NCBI GenBank assembly: GCA_021018815.1
Contig: JAITYX010000017.1
Coordinates: 3,224,001-3,288,000 of the forward strand
DNA length: 64,000 nt
Origin: Talinum fruticosum
Lineage: Eukaryota > Streptophyta > Magnoliopsida > Caryophyllales > Talinaceae
Direction: 5' to 3'
Below the pieces are notes generated by a model. The model saw only the letters and a program-made list of their open reading frames with translations. It was not told the DNA's origin and did no database searches. How positions within the stretch are numbered: position 1 is the first letter of the stretch; every line of letters begins with the position of its first letter. This document shows positions 52,175 to 64,000 of the stretch, in pieces. Position numbers and translations under genes: made by a program.

Positions 52175-53319
52175 TTTTATATGGTGATCCTGCCTACACC
52201 CCAACAACCGTTTTTTGTTTTTTTTCTTCTCCCTTTTGGGGAGAGAGAGAGAGAGAGAGAGAGAAGGGGGGCAAATGGATGATAAGAGGTACGGTTGACT
52301 AAGAATCAGAAGGGTGGACGTGGGTTTGCTTGATTCTTCAGCTTTGAGCTATCAAGTTTTGTCAGCCTTTTCAGAAATTCTAGCAAAGCAACAACCTTTA
52401 GCAGCTGAATCAGGTTCCCCGTCTCTCTCCCTCTCTTGTTCTTGTTTATCTCCAGATTCTGTACTCATCACTAAGTCAATCTGCGAAGACCGATTGTGGG
52501 ACTAAACTTTTTCATCTCTGCCTGCCCTGATTTATCTTAGTCTTGGACTTTGTCCCTTGGATTGTGTTTTTGCAAAATGGGTTCTTTTGTTTTATGGGTT
52601 TTGATGCTCCAATGGCGTTTTCTTCAGCTTCAGAGCCCACATGTTGAGTTTCTGGGCATCGATTGAGCTTCCTTTATGCAATTATTATGCTGTATTATTG
52701 CCAACAGCGACTTGTTACTGATTGGGATATTCGAATTCAGGACCGTACTTATGATGTTCAACCAAATTAAATTCACTTGATGTCCCTTTCCCCTCAGTTT
52801 CTTTCTGATTTGATGATTACCAACTTAATCGATGCTTTTGATGATGGTCCATCTGCTCCACCCCAGTTGAATGTCATTTATCATCAGCCAACCCTTCTCC
52901 AAGAGAGAGAGAGAAGGGGCACCCGAAAAGAGCCCCAATTCACCTTCTACTTGTACTGCTGGCCAATATTGTTTCTTACATTTGTTCCCATTGATATGGC
53001 TAGTTACAATTTTTTCCTCTTTCTGTTACTCCCCATTGATATGATGGGTAGGTTTAGATTTGGCTTTTCTGTGATAAGTTGATGACCCCCATCTTATACC
53101 AACTGATGACTGTGATTTTGTCAAGAATGGAAATTCATTTCCTCCTCTCCTCTTAAGGAGTTTTAGCCATTTTTCCTTGTTTCATTAATGTCCTGAAGCT
53201 CATCAGTACCCTGCTTCATTTTCAATAAAACAAATTTCATACCATCTTTTTCTTCGAGGTTGAAAGAATGATATCATTATTCTGAACTTTCTAATGCGCA
53301 GTGAACATCATTGGGAGCA
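52175..53319 (+). promoter_or_regulatory. Promoter and 5' leader of the Sec14 gene
   Basis: A TATATGG near 52178 is a possible TATA box. A (GA)n tract at 52240-52264 follows, typical of plant leaders. The acceptor AATGCGCAG ends at 53301, 18 bp before the ATG, so at least one 5'UTR intron is likely; its donor could not be chosen. Short frames here (52314-52505, 52777-53082) are leader or intron sequence. Confidence 0.45.
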
Positions 53320-55012
53320 ATGGGCACAGAATTGAAGGTGTGTGCTCAGAACATGGATGAACAATCTAAGATGCGTGAAGAACGTCAGATGAAGGTGCTT
53401 CTCAAAATAATGTTCTTGCATCATTTCTTTTGTTTCATGTCCATAGGTTGTTGGGGTTATAACCTATGGACGTTTATTACTTGAAATATTTGCAGATTAA
53501 TGAGGTCAGAAAGGCAACAAGTCCAGTACCAGAAAAGTTGTCTAGTTATTGTTCTGATGCATCGATTGCAAGATACTTGCGAGCACGAAATTGGAATGTT
53601 AAGAAGGCAACTAAGATGTTGAAAGAAACTCTGAAGTGGAGACTAGAATTCAAGCCAGATGAGATTCACTGGGTAGGCGTGTACTTCTTGTGTTCTGAAC
53701 TTATTTATGCTTGAAAAGCTGGATGCTGATTTTTAATGCTGGAACTTTGTTGGCTATTATTGCCCTTTACAATCTCTTTTCTTTCAATTCAGGAAGATGT
53801 TGCTTCTGAAGCACAGTCCGGGAAGGTGTACAGATCAAATATTGTGGACAAGAAAGGAAGAACCGTTCTGGTCATGCGTCCTTCCTGCCAGGTGCTCTCA
53901 TAGTCTTTCTAATTTTTTTCTACGTATACTTGTTTTCATTCTTTCTCCTGCCAAGCAAGAGGATTCCATTATTTAGTGTGATTCATGCTCACTTTCTGCA
54001 CCAAGAATTAGTGACGAGTTTGTTCCTACCTGTAATTTTACTCATGTTGATGATGAGATGATTTTGGCGTCTTCGGTGCAGAATACCAACTCTGTAGCAG
54101 GGCAAATAAAATACTTTGTGTACTGCATGGAAAATGCCATCTTTAACTTGCCTCCTAATCAGGAACAGACGGTCTGGCTGGTTGATTTTTGGAACTTCAA
54201 TTTGTCTCACATTTCGATCAAGGTGACAAAGGAAACAGCCCATGTATTGCAAAATCATTATCCAGAACGGCTCGGTGTTGCTATTATGTATAATCCTCCC
54301 AGGATCTTTGAACAATTTTGGATGGTAAAGTCACTTCCTTTCTGCTATAGCGTTATATTCAATGTAGGATTAGCAGGGATCTTGCCTCTTTTTTCTTTTC
54401 TTTTTTCTTTTATCAGGTGCATCTCAGGCTTCTAAATGCCGTTTTGTTTTGTGCTACCAAAAATATCAGTCATTTAAGAACCATATCTGCACCATTTCAA
54501 AAACTATTCGTCCTGTATGTGGCTGCTCCTTTTTTGGTTGTTTTCAGCGTTGTTTAAATTTAGTGTACTATTTTCAGGTGGCAAGATGTTTTCTGGAGCC
54601 CAAGACTCGAAAGAAGGTCAAGTTTGTTTATGCGGATGACCCTACAACCCAGAAGATCATGGAGGACCTCTTTGACATGGACCAACTTGAATCCGCATTT
54701 GGAGGAAACAACGCTGAAGGTTTTGACATTCACAAATATGCCCTCAGAATGAAAGAGGATGATGAGAAAAAACGTCTGTTCTGGGAAAAAGGAGAAGGAA
54801 ATGACACATCTGCTGCCCCCAGTTGCAATGGTCTTATAGATGTGAGCTCGCCATCAGAAGATGACGCTCCATCTGAGGAGGATGAGGATGAGAAAGAGGA
54901 CGACAGGGAAATCTCTTCTTCATCTGCCGAGTGTTCCCACGCGCCCTCCCAGGAAGTGAGTTTGGAAGTGGCGACTATTAGCCTTGAGGATCCTGGAAAA
55001 GCCAAAGCTTGA
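53320..55012 (+). CDS. Sec14-like CRAL-TRIO phosphatidylinositol-transfer protein
   Basis: Lipid-binding cytosolic protein that probably exchanges phosphoinositide precursors at membranes (family knowledge). Five exons, all in phase 0: 53320-53394, 53496-53672, 53793-53891, 54082-54324 and 54578-55012; 342 residues. The CRAL-TRIO N domain covers roughly residues 35-85 (SIARYLRARNWNVKKATKML, KWRLEFKPDEIHW). The lipid-binding domain follows to about residue 240 (VWLVDFWNFNLSHISIK, HYPERLGVAIMYNPPRIFEQ, KVKFVYADD). The C-terminal tail is acidic and Ser-rich (EEDEDEKEDD) and probably disordered. The start is supported by MGTELKV and by the acceptor just upstream. Converges with the mutase gene, 793 bp stop to stop. 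No frame breaks. From memory, the match is At1g22180. Confidence 0.93.
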
Positions 55013-55805
55013 ACAACTCTATTGATACCAACTAACATTTCCATATTCTGGCTAAAGATCAAAACCTGACGAATCTCTTTGTGATGTTGTGACAAAATGC
55101 AGAAAACTTTGCAAATAATACCCTTTTCCCGCCGCTGAGGCACTGATGTACATGTTTCCTGTCAGATTTAATCAGCAGAGTGAAACATAGGCAGGAAGAA
55201 AAAGGTTGAACTAATGAAGGTGTTGTCCTGGGTTCTTCAAGTCTGAACTTGTGATGAGGCCTCTTATCATGAGGGCAAATGTGTTTATCCCAAGGGTATT
55301 TCTTTAAAAGTTACAAAGGAAAAGATATAACAGGACGCTTGATAATACCATACTATAACCTTATGATATTGGAAAATTGCAAGAGGTGATAATTATAGTG
55401 TAAACTCCAATTTCTAGTCACATATAATCAGCAGAAACTGACAGCATTTTGTGCATAAAAAGTGTAGTCCCCTAAATGAATGAAGCCAAAAGTACAAAAG
55501 TTTTTGTTTAAGCCTCTTATATACTAACATGAACATATATAGGCATACAATCATTAAGCTAAATCCTAAGCAAACAAGATAGAGGCTAAGTAGGCAGGCC
55601 ACCGTCAGGTTTCAATCCCCATTTTCTTCATAGGGTACCTTTCCCCTTCAATTTGGTTCACACAGGCGACCAATCTGATGACCGAATTCAAAGACCTACA
55701 CAATCGCTAAATACGAAAACTGGTAAGCCCGGATTACAGAAAAAAAGAAAGATAAATGTGCAGCGACAAAATTTTCAGAGTGTGACCAAAAGGTGGAATA
55801 CTTGC
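55013..55805. other. Convergent 3'UTR region between Sec14 and mutase genes
   Basis: Stop-to-stop spacer of 793 bp. It must hold both transcript ends; no clear AATAAA was chosen for either. No further gene seen. Confidence 0.6.
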
Positions 55806-57852
55806 CTATTGTTGGAGCATATTATCCAGTTTTTGCCGGTATGCAGCTAAACTCTGCAGCAGAAAAGAATACATTCATGAGTACCACAAAAATGAAGTAT
55901 GATTTAAGAGATTCATGCTACATAAGCATATTCAATGGGAAATATAATTCATATATTGGAGGGTATGACTAACTAAAATTTCAGATTTAATACCCTTGTA
56001 TATGCATAAACTCCGGCTTCTGTAGGTCCTACAGGACTTCCCCTTCTAATGAATTTGCCATCTTTGAATATGTAGAGCAGTGGTATCCCAGTTGATAGCT
56101 CGAGGCTAATTACCTACACCAACAAGCTCGTACATCATAAATAAGCAAAAGGAAAACGACAAATTTTGAAGAGAAACAAAAATCCTCACCTCTTGAGAAG
56201 TTAGTTTATCGAGGTACATGATAATAGATCTAAGTGAATTCCCATGAGCAGCAATCATTATGTTCTTCCCAGATTGAAGTTGGGGTTCTATCTGTAAGTA
56301 ATGTTTTAACCCGTCAGTTGATTGCTTAGAAAGATCTTTGCAATAATAAAGAGGGAAAATCTATGCCTACATGATCTCTAAAATAAGCGACTGCTCTTTT
56401 GGCACACATTTCTAGACTCTCCCCATTTGGTGGAGGTATATCATAACTACGACGCCACTCATGTACTTTCTCCTTTCCATATCTATTTGCTGTTTCCTGC
56501 TTATTGAGTCCTTGAAGTTCACCGTACCTGCAAGAGCACACATCACAATTATACGTGATAAATAGTAAAAATATGTTAAAGAGAGCTATAGCTCAATAGA
56601 GGCACTACATTCTTTCATTCAATTGCCACGCTGTTATAACTGGAATTGACTGCTTTATGGTCTCCTCACTATAAATCTGACTCCACAACTTAGCTTGTTC
56701 ACTCTCATTATGCATGATAATGGGAACCTGTAAGCAGACGACACATATGCATCAGCTGCAAAATAAATCTGGATTTGCACGAAAAATTTCTTGCGTATGA
56801 AATGACAGGCCACTACAGGAAAGAATCGGATAATGTTGCACGCAACACTACCCACGAGCCACAGAAGACAAAAGACAGAAGATTGAGTATAGCGTCGTGA
56901 CGAGAGCCCTATAATGTCTCAGTTATTCCTCTCTATTCAACATGTAGACCAGTACAGTAATTGTTATCTAAAGACAACTTCTCCGGTCACCTTGAACCAC
57001 ACTGCTGTGGCAGGTGACTGTAAGATAAAGACAACCTCAGCTCTTATTTAAAGACATTTTTTTCTGTGTAAACTGGGGATTCGGTATATCATTGGCATGC
57101 AATTAATGAAGAGGTCCCCCAAAGCTCACAGAAAACCCATAAACGACACAAAGCATTAACTAAAGCTCCATTAAATACCTTTTTGCGGCGGTGCTGTGTC
57201 ATGGCAAGCATGGCCGTCATCTGTGCCCGAATCAAGGCAGAAGTATAGATCATGTCAACGGGTATATTACTGATCCTTTTGCCAGCTTCAATTGCCTCCT
57301 CTACACCCTTTTTGGTCAATGGCACATCAACACAGCCAGTGAAAAGATTCTTTTCATTCCACAGAGACTCACCATGTCGTATTAAGATAAGTGCTGCTTC
57401 CTCTGAAAGTTACAATCAAAATACATCAGAAATAAATTTAGAAACATCCAACTGAATTCCAGACAAGCAACCATGCACAATTCAAACATATAATCAACAT
57501 CTGATGTATAAGTATCAAATTTTTCAGCATGTTATCAATTTATTCCCAAGGAGGAACCAGACAAGAAACAAACTGGCTTACTTGCTTTCTTGCTGCTGCC
57601 ACTAGTGCCGTTGTTAGATGATAATGAAATTGCATCCACATCTGAAATCTGAGAAGCTGCAGCTTGAATTAGACCTGAATGCTTCCTGACTGAGCAGAAA
57701 CTTCTTGATGTTGAATATCCAAGTCTAAGCTTGCATTCCTTGGGGAACAATTTAAGTGATCCAATGGAAAAATCATTATGGCATCCAGAACTACAGCTAG
57801 GGCCAGAAGTTTGGACAGTTCCAATAGCTTGTTGGAAGACCAAAGAAGCCAT
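55806..57852 (-). CDS. 2,3-bisphosphoglycerate-dependent phosphoglycerate mutase, probably plastid
   Basis: Interconverts 3- and 2-phosphoglycerate through a phosphohistidine; homologous to bacterial GpmA. Seven coding exons on the minus strand: 57582-57852, 57179-57402, 56609-56727, 56371-56527, 56190-56291, 55994-56113 and 55806-55853; 1041 bp, 346 residues. The first ~75 residues are Ser-rich and low in acidic residues ([10 protein letters not shown]...), like a chloroplast transit peptide. Catalytic [10 protein letters not shown] puts the active histidine at about residue 100; [41 protein letters not shown] and the second histidine in [10 protein letters not shown] follow. Plants carry out main glycolysis with an unrelated cofactor-independent mutase, so the exact role is uncertain. 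No frame breaks. From memory, it matches At1g22170/At1g78050. Confidence 0.95.
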
Positions 57853-57853
57853 C

Positions 57854-59493
57854 CTGTAAATTTAAGGGAGAAAAAGAAATAGGTCACTACATAAAAATGT
57901 TCAGCTTAAAGAAAAACATGGTAATTGAACAATTCAAGAGACCTACGTTTGTAACATGAATGTGTTCATGAGAAGGCATTAGCAATAGATTTTAGCAGGG
58001 GTGTAGTTGAGCCAAATTGGCTTGTGAGACAGCTCATTTTTTTGCTTGGCAAGATCAGGTTCGTCTGGTTATCCGAGCCAAGCCAAAGTCAAACGAGCTT
58101 GGGCTCATGAGCTCGCTGAGCTAAGAAGCCAAACAAGTGAACCTAGCAAGCTTCCACAAGCCTTCTTATGAAACAAATATTAGGGTTTAAAGACTTAAAC
58201 CTTTTGTTTAAGATAATTATTTTGGGTAAGCGCTACTGTTCATGGCATTGACCAGCAACACATTGTTCATATCTAAACCCAACTTTTTGTCACCATCTCT
58301 CATTTCTTCACCGATCTCTTTGGAATTTAGACTTTTCATCTTATTTCTCACATGTTCATGAAAGAACAGAAGTAGAATAATTGCACCGCTTGTGCTAACC
58401 ACCCTATTACCACCATGGTCATGGGACAATATGTCAGCAACCCACCAGCACCACCTATCAACGATGGGACACTAACAATGTCCACTGGCTACATAGATTA
58501 TGCAGGTTTACAGAACCTTGTAGCAAGTATCAAGATCATCACAAACACTAGAGACTTGAGAGGACTGAGGGCAACATCGTGAAGGAACCAATTGATACTA
58601 TGTCATAAAAAAACAAGTCGGATGTTTGGAACACCCCCCAAACCAATGGTACAAGCCATTTGTCTCAATTGAAGTTTTTGGGCATTTTTCTCAACCGGCA
58701 TTTTTATTTAGCAAAGGCACCCTCCATTTTCACCTCTTTTATTTGAAGGGAATAAAAATCTAATTATCCAAAAAAAAAAAAAGTTATATGAGATAAAAAT
58801 GGGAACCTACTAGGCTTCAAGTTACCTCTAAATCAGTCAACCCCAAATCAAATTCATTGTGTTCACATCATAACTCATAATAAAGGACCACATTAACAGA
58901 CTTGAAGCAAACAGACCCCTTTCTTGTCTTTTTTTTGTTCTTTCTTCCTTTTTCCTTTTTTTCTTTGGAGACGAGGGGAGCCAACATCTAAAGGTTTTGA
59001 TTTAATTTTGGCACTGATTCAAGGCGCGATTGACAAGGAACCTTAATGCATTCCCTGTATCATCCAAAAGGCAATAGACCTGAATACTAATTGATAGTGG
59101 AATCCCACATTTCATAATGACAAAGCAACACCAACAAAGAAGCAATGGACCCAGTTGAACTTGAAAGTGAAACAGCAGCAAGAGTTGACCCAACTGAATA
59201 ACTTACCAAATTCACCAAATCCTAATTAACCCCAAATTCTAATCATAAAAAACTTACTAATTACACTACAAACCACCATACATGCAAAAGAAGATTCCGA
59301 TCCAGGTTTTCTTCCAAGTACAAATTATACAAAACATGGTAAATCGCAATGGTGTTGATTGGGGAAAACCCAAAATCCATATACCAAAACCAAAACGAAC
59401 AACCAATATAGAAGCAGAAACTCGAAAATGGGGAAAAAAACAGAACAATCATCATCAAATTGAAATGAAAGTGAAAATCAGGAAGAAACGCAC
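57854..59493 (-). other. Predicted 1.6-kb 5'UTR intron of the mutase gene
   Basis: The acceptor AAATTTACAG ends one base before the ATG (AG at 57855-57854). A donor CAATCTG|GTGCGT lies at 59493, downstream of a TATA box and pyrimidine-rich leader. The interval is gene-free and includes degenerate AGCTCG-type repeat sequence at about 57.99-58.20 kb. The acceptor is well supported; the donor is inferred. Confidence 0.5.
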
Positions 59494-59706
59494 CAGATTG
59501 ACAACGACGAATGCAATGGTCGATGAGACCGAGGCGAGGGAGGGAGAGAATTGGTGGGTAGGCGAGGGCTTTCTCTAAGGGGTTTTGTTTTGAAGGTGAA
59601 AGAAATATGAAAGTAGCTGAGAGAAAATGACAGAGAGGAGAGAAGAGAAGAGATGTATTGTGCTCTGTGTTAAATGCCGATTGTCCCCTTCTCTTCCTCC
59701 CTCTCT

Positions 59707-59714
59707 CTTTTATA
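59707..59714 (-). promoter_or_regulatory. TATA box of the mutase gene
   Basis: TATAAAAG on the minus strand followed by GA-rich/CT-rich leader sequence to about 59494. Start of transcription expected near 59680. Confidence 0.6.
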
Positions 59715-59719
59715 TTCTT

Positions 59720-62675
59720 CTCTCTCGTCAACAATGTCTTTTGCTATTATGGAAAGTTTAATGGAATATCCTCTCATATTATTCTTATGCAAAATTTAAT
59801 TGTGTTTGGTGGAGATTAATTACTAGATTCTACATGTTTGGAGAATCCATTTTGGGTTCTTTGAAATAAAATAATTCAATTAACAAATATACGATTATGA
59901 AATTTGAAAACTGTCATTTCTCTTAACTCTAGTCGATAGTATCAGCCAATCACTTTCTCTTAGTCATTGTGACGAGCTAGTTAGCTACTAGGAACTCTGA
60001 ATCAAAATCCAACGAACATGTTGTGGTTGGCTACCTCAAGTCAGGAGTCACCGACTGTCACAACGATCCTAATGGCGCGCCCACGACCCTTGCTACAACA
60101 CCTGAGTATTTCCTCTATTCCCCTACTATGTCCACTCGCATGTTCATCAACCTTGTTGTCTTGTCCCTTCATTCTAGTATACTCTAAAATAACCCCTATT
60201 TTTAGAAGATGAAATACTCTTAAATATTGAAATTTTTATAGGACATAAAATGAAGAGGATGGAAATGGCAGGGGACGTGAGATGGGTGGAGTAGTTATTC
60301 AGTTTAAAATTTTCATTAATTTAATATTGTAAAATTTATCTTATATGAACAATAATATCGTTTTTCCTCGTCAAATAAAAATAACATTTTTTTTAATTAG
60401 AAAATAAATTTTAATTTAATCTTAGCAAATTATTGGATCACTAAATTAGAGAACCTTAAACAAGTTTACACTAAGCATAGGGTACCCTTGTAATTTTTTA
60501 AAGTTAATTTACATATTATTTTCATAAGTTTGGTGTTTTTTTTAAATATAGAAAGAACTTAGAAGGTGTTGGTAGTTGTAAGCTTAAAAGACCACATGTT
60601 GGCCAACCTAGTTGGGCTGGTAATGGAGGCTCATGGTCATGGTGGTTGGCCACCAACCACCTCTCCCTCTCTTTTCACACACACACACATTGATCATTTG
60701 GCCTTTGATCCTAATTTGAAAAGGGTGAGGTAGGCATGAGTATGTGGATCCTAATTTGAAAACTTAACGCACAATCGTCTGTAAATTCTTAAATGCTCGT
60801 AAGAGTATATACGAAAAGACGTATTTATGTGAAAAAATATCATTATTGGTTATAATGACACTACAAAATCCAAAATAATCGGAAAGATATTTTAAAACTT
60901 TTATTAAGATAGAAAAAATAAGAAGAAAAAAAAGTATTTAATTAAAACAAAATTAATATACTAAATATATAATTTATACAAAAATTAAAATCATAAAATA
61001 AAAATATTTAGTTAAAGAATTTAGAAGAATGGCTTCCAAGTTTCAAACTAATTAATTTTTTGGCTACGTAACTCGTTGTCAATTTGAAAGGTTAGGCCCT
61101 AAAAAGCACAGAAGGAAAGGGCCATCTGGTGTGCGCTAGATTTGGTCACGCTGTCACGTGCCAAAACGTGTTTCCAATTTCGCATGAAAACTACTCGTTT
61201 TGTACCAAATAGGAAAAAAATAGTGAATGGCTACCTACCTATCTACCTCCTCTCCTCTCTTACCCTTTCATGGAGTCAAATGTAAATTCATGGCTAAGTT
61301 CGAACTTACATATAAAACACATAGAAATATAAATATATTTGAACATAAATGAATATAAAAGAGTAAAGACGAACATATACGGATAGAAACGAAAATAAAC
61401 GAACATAAATGAGTTGTTAGAAACGAACGAACATAAAACATAAATATATTATGTTTTTCATGTAAAGTCTAACATGTTTGGACATCCTATCTTACCAAAT
61501 CTTACTACTTGGTTAAGATTTAATATTTTTGTTATTTAACTTGTTTTAAAATCTCAATACGACGTAAAAGTATTTTACTGGAAAATTTTTAATGGGTCTC
61601 TTGAAATTATGTTCCATGTTTAAGAATATGACTGTCTACATTTAGATATCTTGTAAACTTTAAAAAAAAAATTCACAATAAAAATTGTTATTGAAGTGTG
61701 ATTGGTTATATAATTTCTATGCACTTATTCTCAATTTTTAATTATTCTGATAAGTTTTTACACTGTTGGGTTGTGTTTACTTGTTTAGTGCCCCCAATTG
61801 AAAATATCTTTAACATAACTTATTTATATTTCTGCAAAATTTATAAGATTAAAATTTAATATCTCTCTTTTTATATTTTTAAGTGCTATATGGGTGGGTT
61901 TCAGTTGGTAAAGTATGAGAGTTTTTATTTGAAATATGAGTTAGAATCCGGTTTATGTTAATTTTTGTGCCTCATATATATATTAAATAAATTTAATAAA
62001 AGTTAAAAGTTAAAATTGACATGAAGGATGCTTATGTGGAATTAAGATAATGTTATTGCAATGTCACATATGCATCCTATATGTTAATTACATTAATGTA
62101 AGATTAGTAATCATAATGTAAGATTGATATTTTTTTGTAAAATTACATGTCATTATGTTTATATGTTGGATGTGTATACTTATCAAACTAATTTATTTTA
62201 ATTTTATGAATAATATCGTAAAATATTGTGAATTTAGATAAAATATTGTCTTTATTCTGTGAACTATCTTTTTCAAAAGAAATTAAAATTTTAAATAATA
62301 AAAATAAATTGTCAGAATTTCAACTACTCGTTATACTCTTATTTATACAATTGGCTTAGGCTTAATAACAATTGAAAAATTATGTTTAAAAGATAGAAAA
62401 AATGAAGAAAGGAGAGAAACATCGTAAGTGTCGGTTAAGTGCATAATTATAATATGTTTTTGTTGGATTTTTGGTAATTAACATACTTGGCTAGACAAAT
62501 CAATAAATTTTGTTTCAAAACACAATTTATTTAACAGTGTAAATCAATATATAATCAATAAATTTAGTTTTAAAACACAATTTATTTAACGATATAAATT
62601 AATATTTAAACTATAAGACGTAGGTCCAAAAAATAAGTGTATCGATTGTAACTAACTAGGGATAAAAATGAAAAA
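59720..62675. other. Spacer between mutase promoter and CASP-like gene
   Basis: AT-rich, with short domainless frames only. It contains a possible SINE remnant at 61.89-61.98 kb and a run of related ATAAACGAACATAAAT/ATAAATGAATATAAAA words at 61.32-61.43 kb. No gene seen. Confidence 0.6.
61890..61980 (+). mobile_element. Possible tRNA-derived SINE remnant
   Basis: TTTCAGTTGGTAAAGTATGA (A-box-like) is followed about 35 bases later by GAGTTAGAATCCGG (B-box-like), the order and spacing of tRNA-derived SINE heads. Related to the sequence at 28.06 kb. Ends undefined. Confidence 0.35.
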
Positions 62676-63570
62676 TTAAGAGGAAACATGAGACTTGAGC
62701 CTGTAACAAGACATGATGGTGAGGGCAAAGAGGCAAAGGAAAGCCAAGTAAGATAAGCCTAAAGAGACCCCAACTTTGAAGCAAAATCTCTCCACCCGGT
62801 CGCAAACCTTCACCCAAGCTGTTTCTGTCTGTCCATTTAGTCCAACATACCCTATTGCACTCGCTGCTCCACATGCAGATATCATCAGCACCATCACTAC
62901 CTGCCATGCCCCAGAACGTATATTAATTAGTTTAGCAAATGATAATTCAAGTTTAATAAGTTTAAAATTAAGCTAATATGGACAGACAGAAGCAGAAGTA
63001 GAAGTTCACCAAATCATGCAAAAACAAGAGAAACCAGTGATTGGAGTTGGACTGTTTTCGATAGAGAATATAAACGGCAATCAGTGACAGTAGAACAAGG
63101 CCACACACCACTGCATCTGCTCCCACCAAGAACCTACAATATTAAGAAACCATAAACATTAAAATCTACGTATCATATATAGTATAACATGACCCTCTAT
63201 AATAAAAGGATAACACGACCCTCTATATGATAGAGACGGATTACAATCTTACCGTTATCCTATTTAATAGTTTATTATTTCACTTTCATTAATAAAGTTT
63301 TTAGTAAACTAAATACTAACCAATGAATTGTACAAGAATATAATAAGACTACATTCAAACCGGTTATTTTATGTACCTGAAGGCAGAGGAGTAATAATAC
63401 TTGGCGAAGAAGGTGACTCCAAAGATGACCATGGAATCAGAGCTGTGAACCATGACATAAATGGAGACAGCAGTTGATAAAACAGTTAAAACCCTAAGAA
63501 CAACTTGGGCAATGAAGAACGAGCGAGGTGAAGTTGAGCCTTTTTGCCAAAGTAGGTTTCCACTCTCCAT
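62676..63570 (-). CDS. CASP-like four-helix membrane protein
   Basis: Plasma-membrane protein of the CASP/CASPL (UPF0497, MARVEL-related) family. Founding members scaffold Casparian-strip lignin deposition; most CASPLs have no assigned role. Three exons on the minus strand: 63377-63570, 63010-63133 and 62676-62900; 543 bp, 180 residues, the normal family length. Four hydrophobic helices lie at about residues 18-40, 66-88, 100-125 and 147-170. The family-typical Arg in helix 1 (VVLRVLTVL) and Asp in helix 3 (LFLHDLVVMV) are present, as is the loop motif YYYSSAFRF. I chose the ATG at 63570 because the frame further upstream has no ATG and an acceptor-like CCCAACAG ends at 63619, indicating a 5'UTR intron. 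It probably belongs to subgroup 1 (1F-like), with low certainty. Confidence 0.9.
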
Positions 63571-64000
63571 TGTTATTTCCGGGATTTCCAATTCTCGTCT
63601 TCCCTCTGATGAGCACACTGTTGGGAGTAAATTTAGGCGAGTACGGGGAATTGTCGAACCACAGAGATGGACTAGAATTCAATTCAGATTGCGAAACAAA
63701 ATTAAAGACTTTAACCTAAACTATCATTAACATTAACCAAAATCAACTATGCGATGGATATTAGTTTTTTTTTTTTTACCAACTCAAAAACCAGAATTGA
63801 ACAATAACAATCTATAAAAATTCAATCAGCATATTCGAACCAGAAACACAACAAAATCAACCCAAAACACAAGCTTGACCCAGCAGAAATTAAAGTGCAA
63901 CAGAGGAAGAATTATACCGAGCCTATGCGCGCAAACCAAATCTGACAGAGGAATTTGAACAAACAGTCCGTGAACACAATTCAACTTCAGATTCCCAAAA
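63571..64000. other. Upstream region of the CASP-like gene
   Basis: Probably leader, 5'UTR intron and promoter of the minus-strand CASP-like gene. No other feature can be supported before the window ends. Confidence 0.4.

Noticed and set aside
1..64000. A new multi-gene biological system
   Set aside because: The seven genes are unrelated, well-known plant families whose proximity is explained by conserved gene order; nothing in the sequence links them functionally.

Overview
The window is nuclear DNA of a flowering plant, most likely a core eudicot. It is AT-rich and full of short introns, microsatellites and small transposon remnants, and the gene products match well-known plant families. 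I see no bacterial, viral, CRISPR or biosynthetic-cluster content, and nothing that amounts to a new multi-gene system.

Seven protein-coding genes can be supported. In order they are: an ERGIC3/Erv46 cargo receptor (+, 5' end outside the window, coding 103-12851); a RAP2.4-type AP2/ERF transcription factor (-, 16798-17895); a WD40-repeat protein (-, 31973-36400); a GH3 beta-xylosidase of the BXL7 type (+, 45016-49996); a Sec14-like CRAL-TRIO lipid-transfer protein (+, 53320-55012); a plastid-type 2,3-bisphosphoglycerate-dependent phosphoglycerate mutase (-, 55806-57852); and a four-helix CASP-like membrane protein (-, 62676-63570). They do not form a pathway. What links them is collinearity: as I recall the Arabidopsis annotation, the first six correspond to the interleaved contents of two duplicated segments (At1g22170-At1g22200 and At1g78050-At1g78080).

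Region by region: 1-12.9 kb is ERGIC3, whose 3.3 kb and 5.2 kb introns hold transposon remnants and a tandem array with units of about 320 bp. 12.9-16.8 kb is the convergent spacer, with microsatellites and one terminal-inverted-repeat element. 16.8-18.6 kb is the ERF gene and its leader. 18.6-32 kb is a very AT-rich spacer without recognisable genes. 32-37 kb is the WD40 gene. 37-45 kb is a repeat-rich spacer with nested MITE-like elements and a strand-biased GGGTTCGG-type tract. 45-63.6 kb holds the last four genes.

The ERF and BXL7 reading frames each need three single-base insertions to stay open. All six can be explained by loss of one base from a short G/C run, so I read them as probable sequencing or assembly errors and not as pseudogenes. 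The WD40 gene appears to use a GC-AG intron. Exon boundaries were placed by eye from reading frame, splice consensus and recalled family sequence; UTRs, promoters and transposon classes are inferences.
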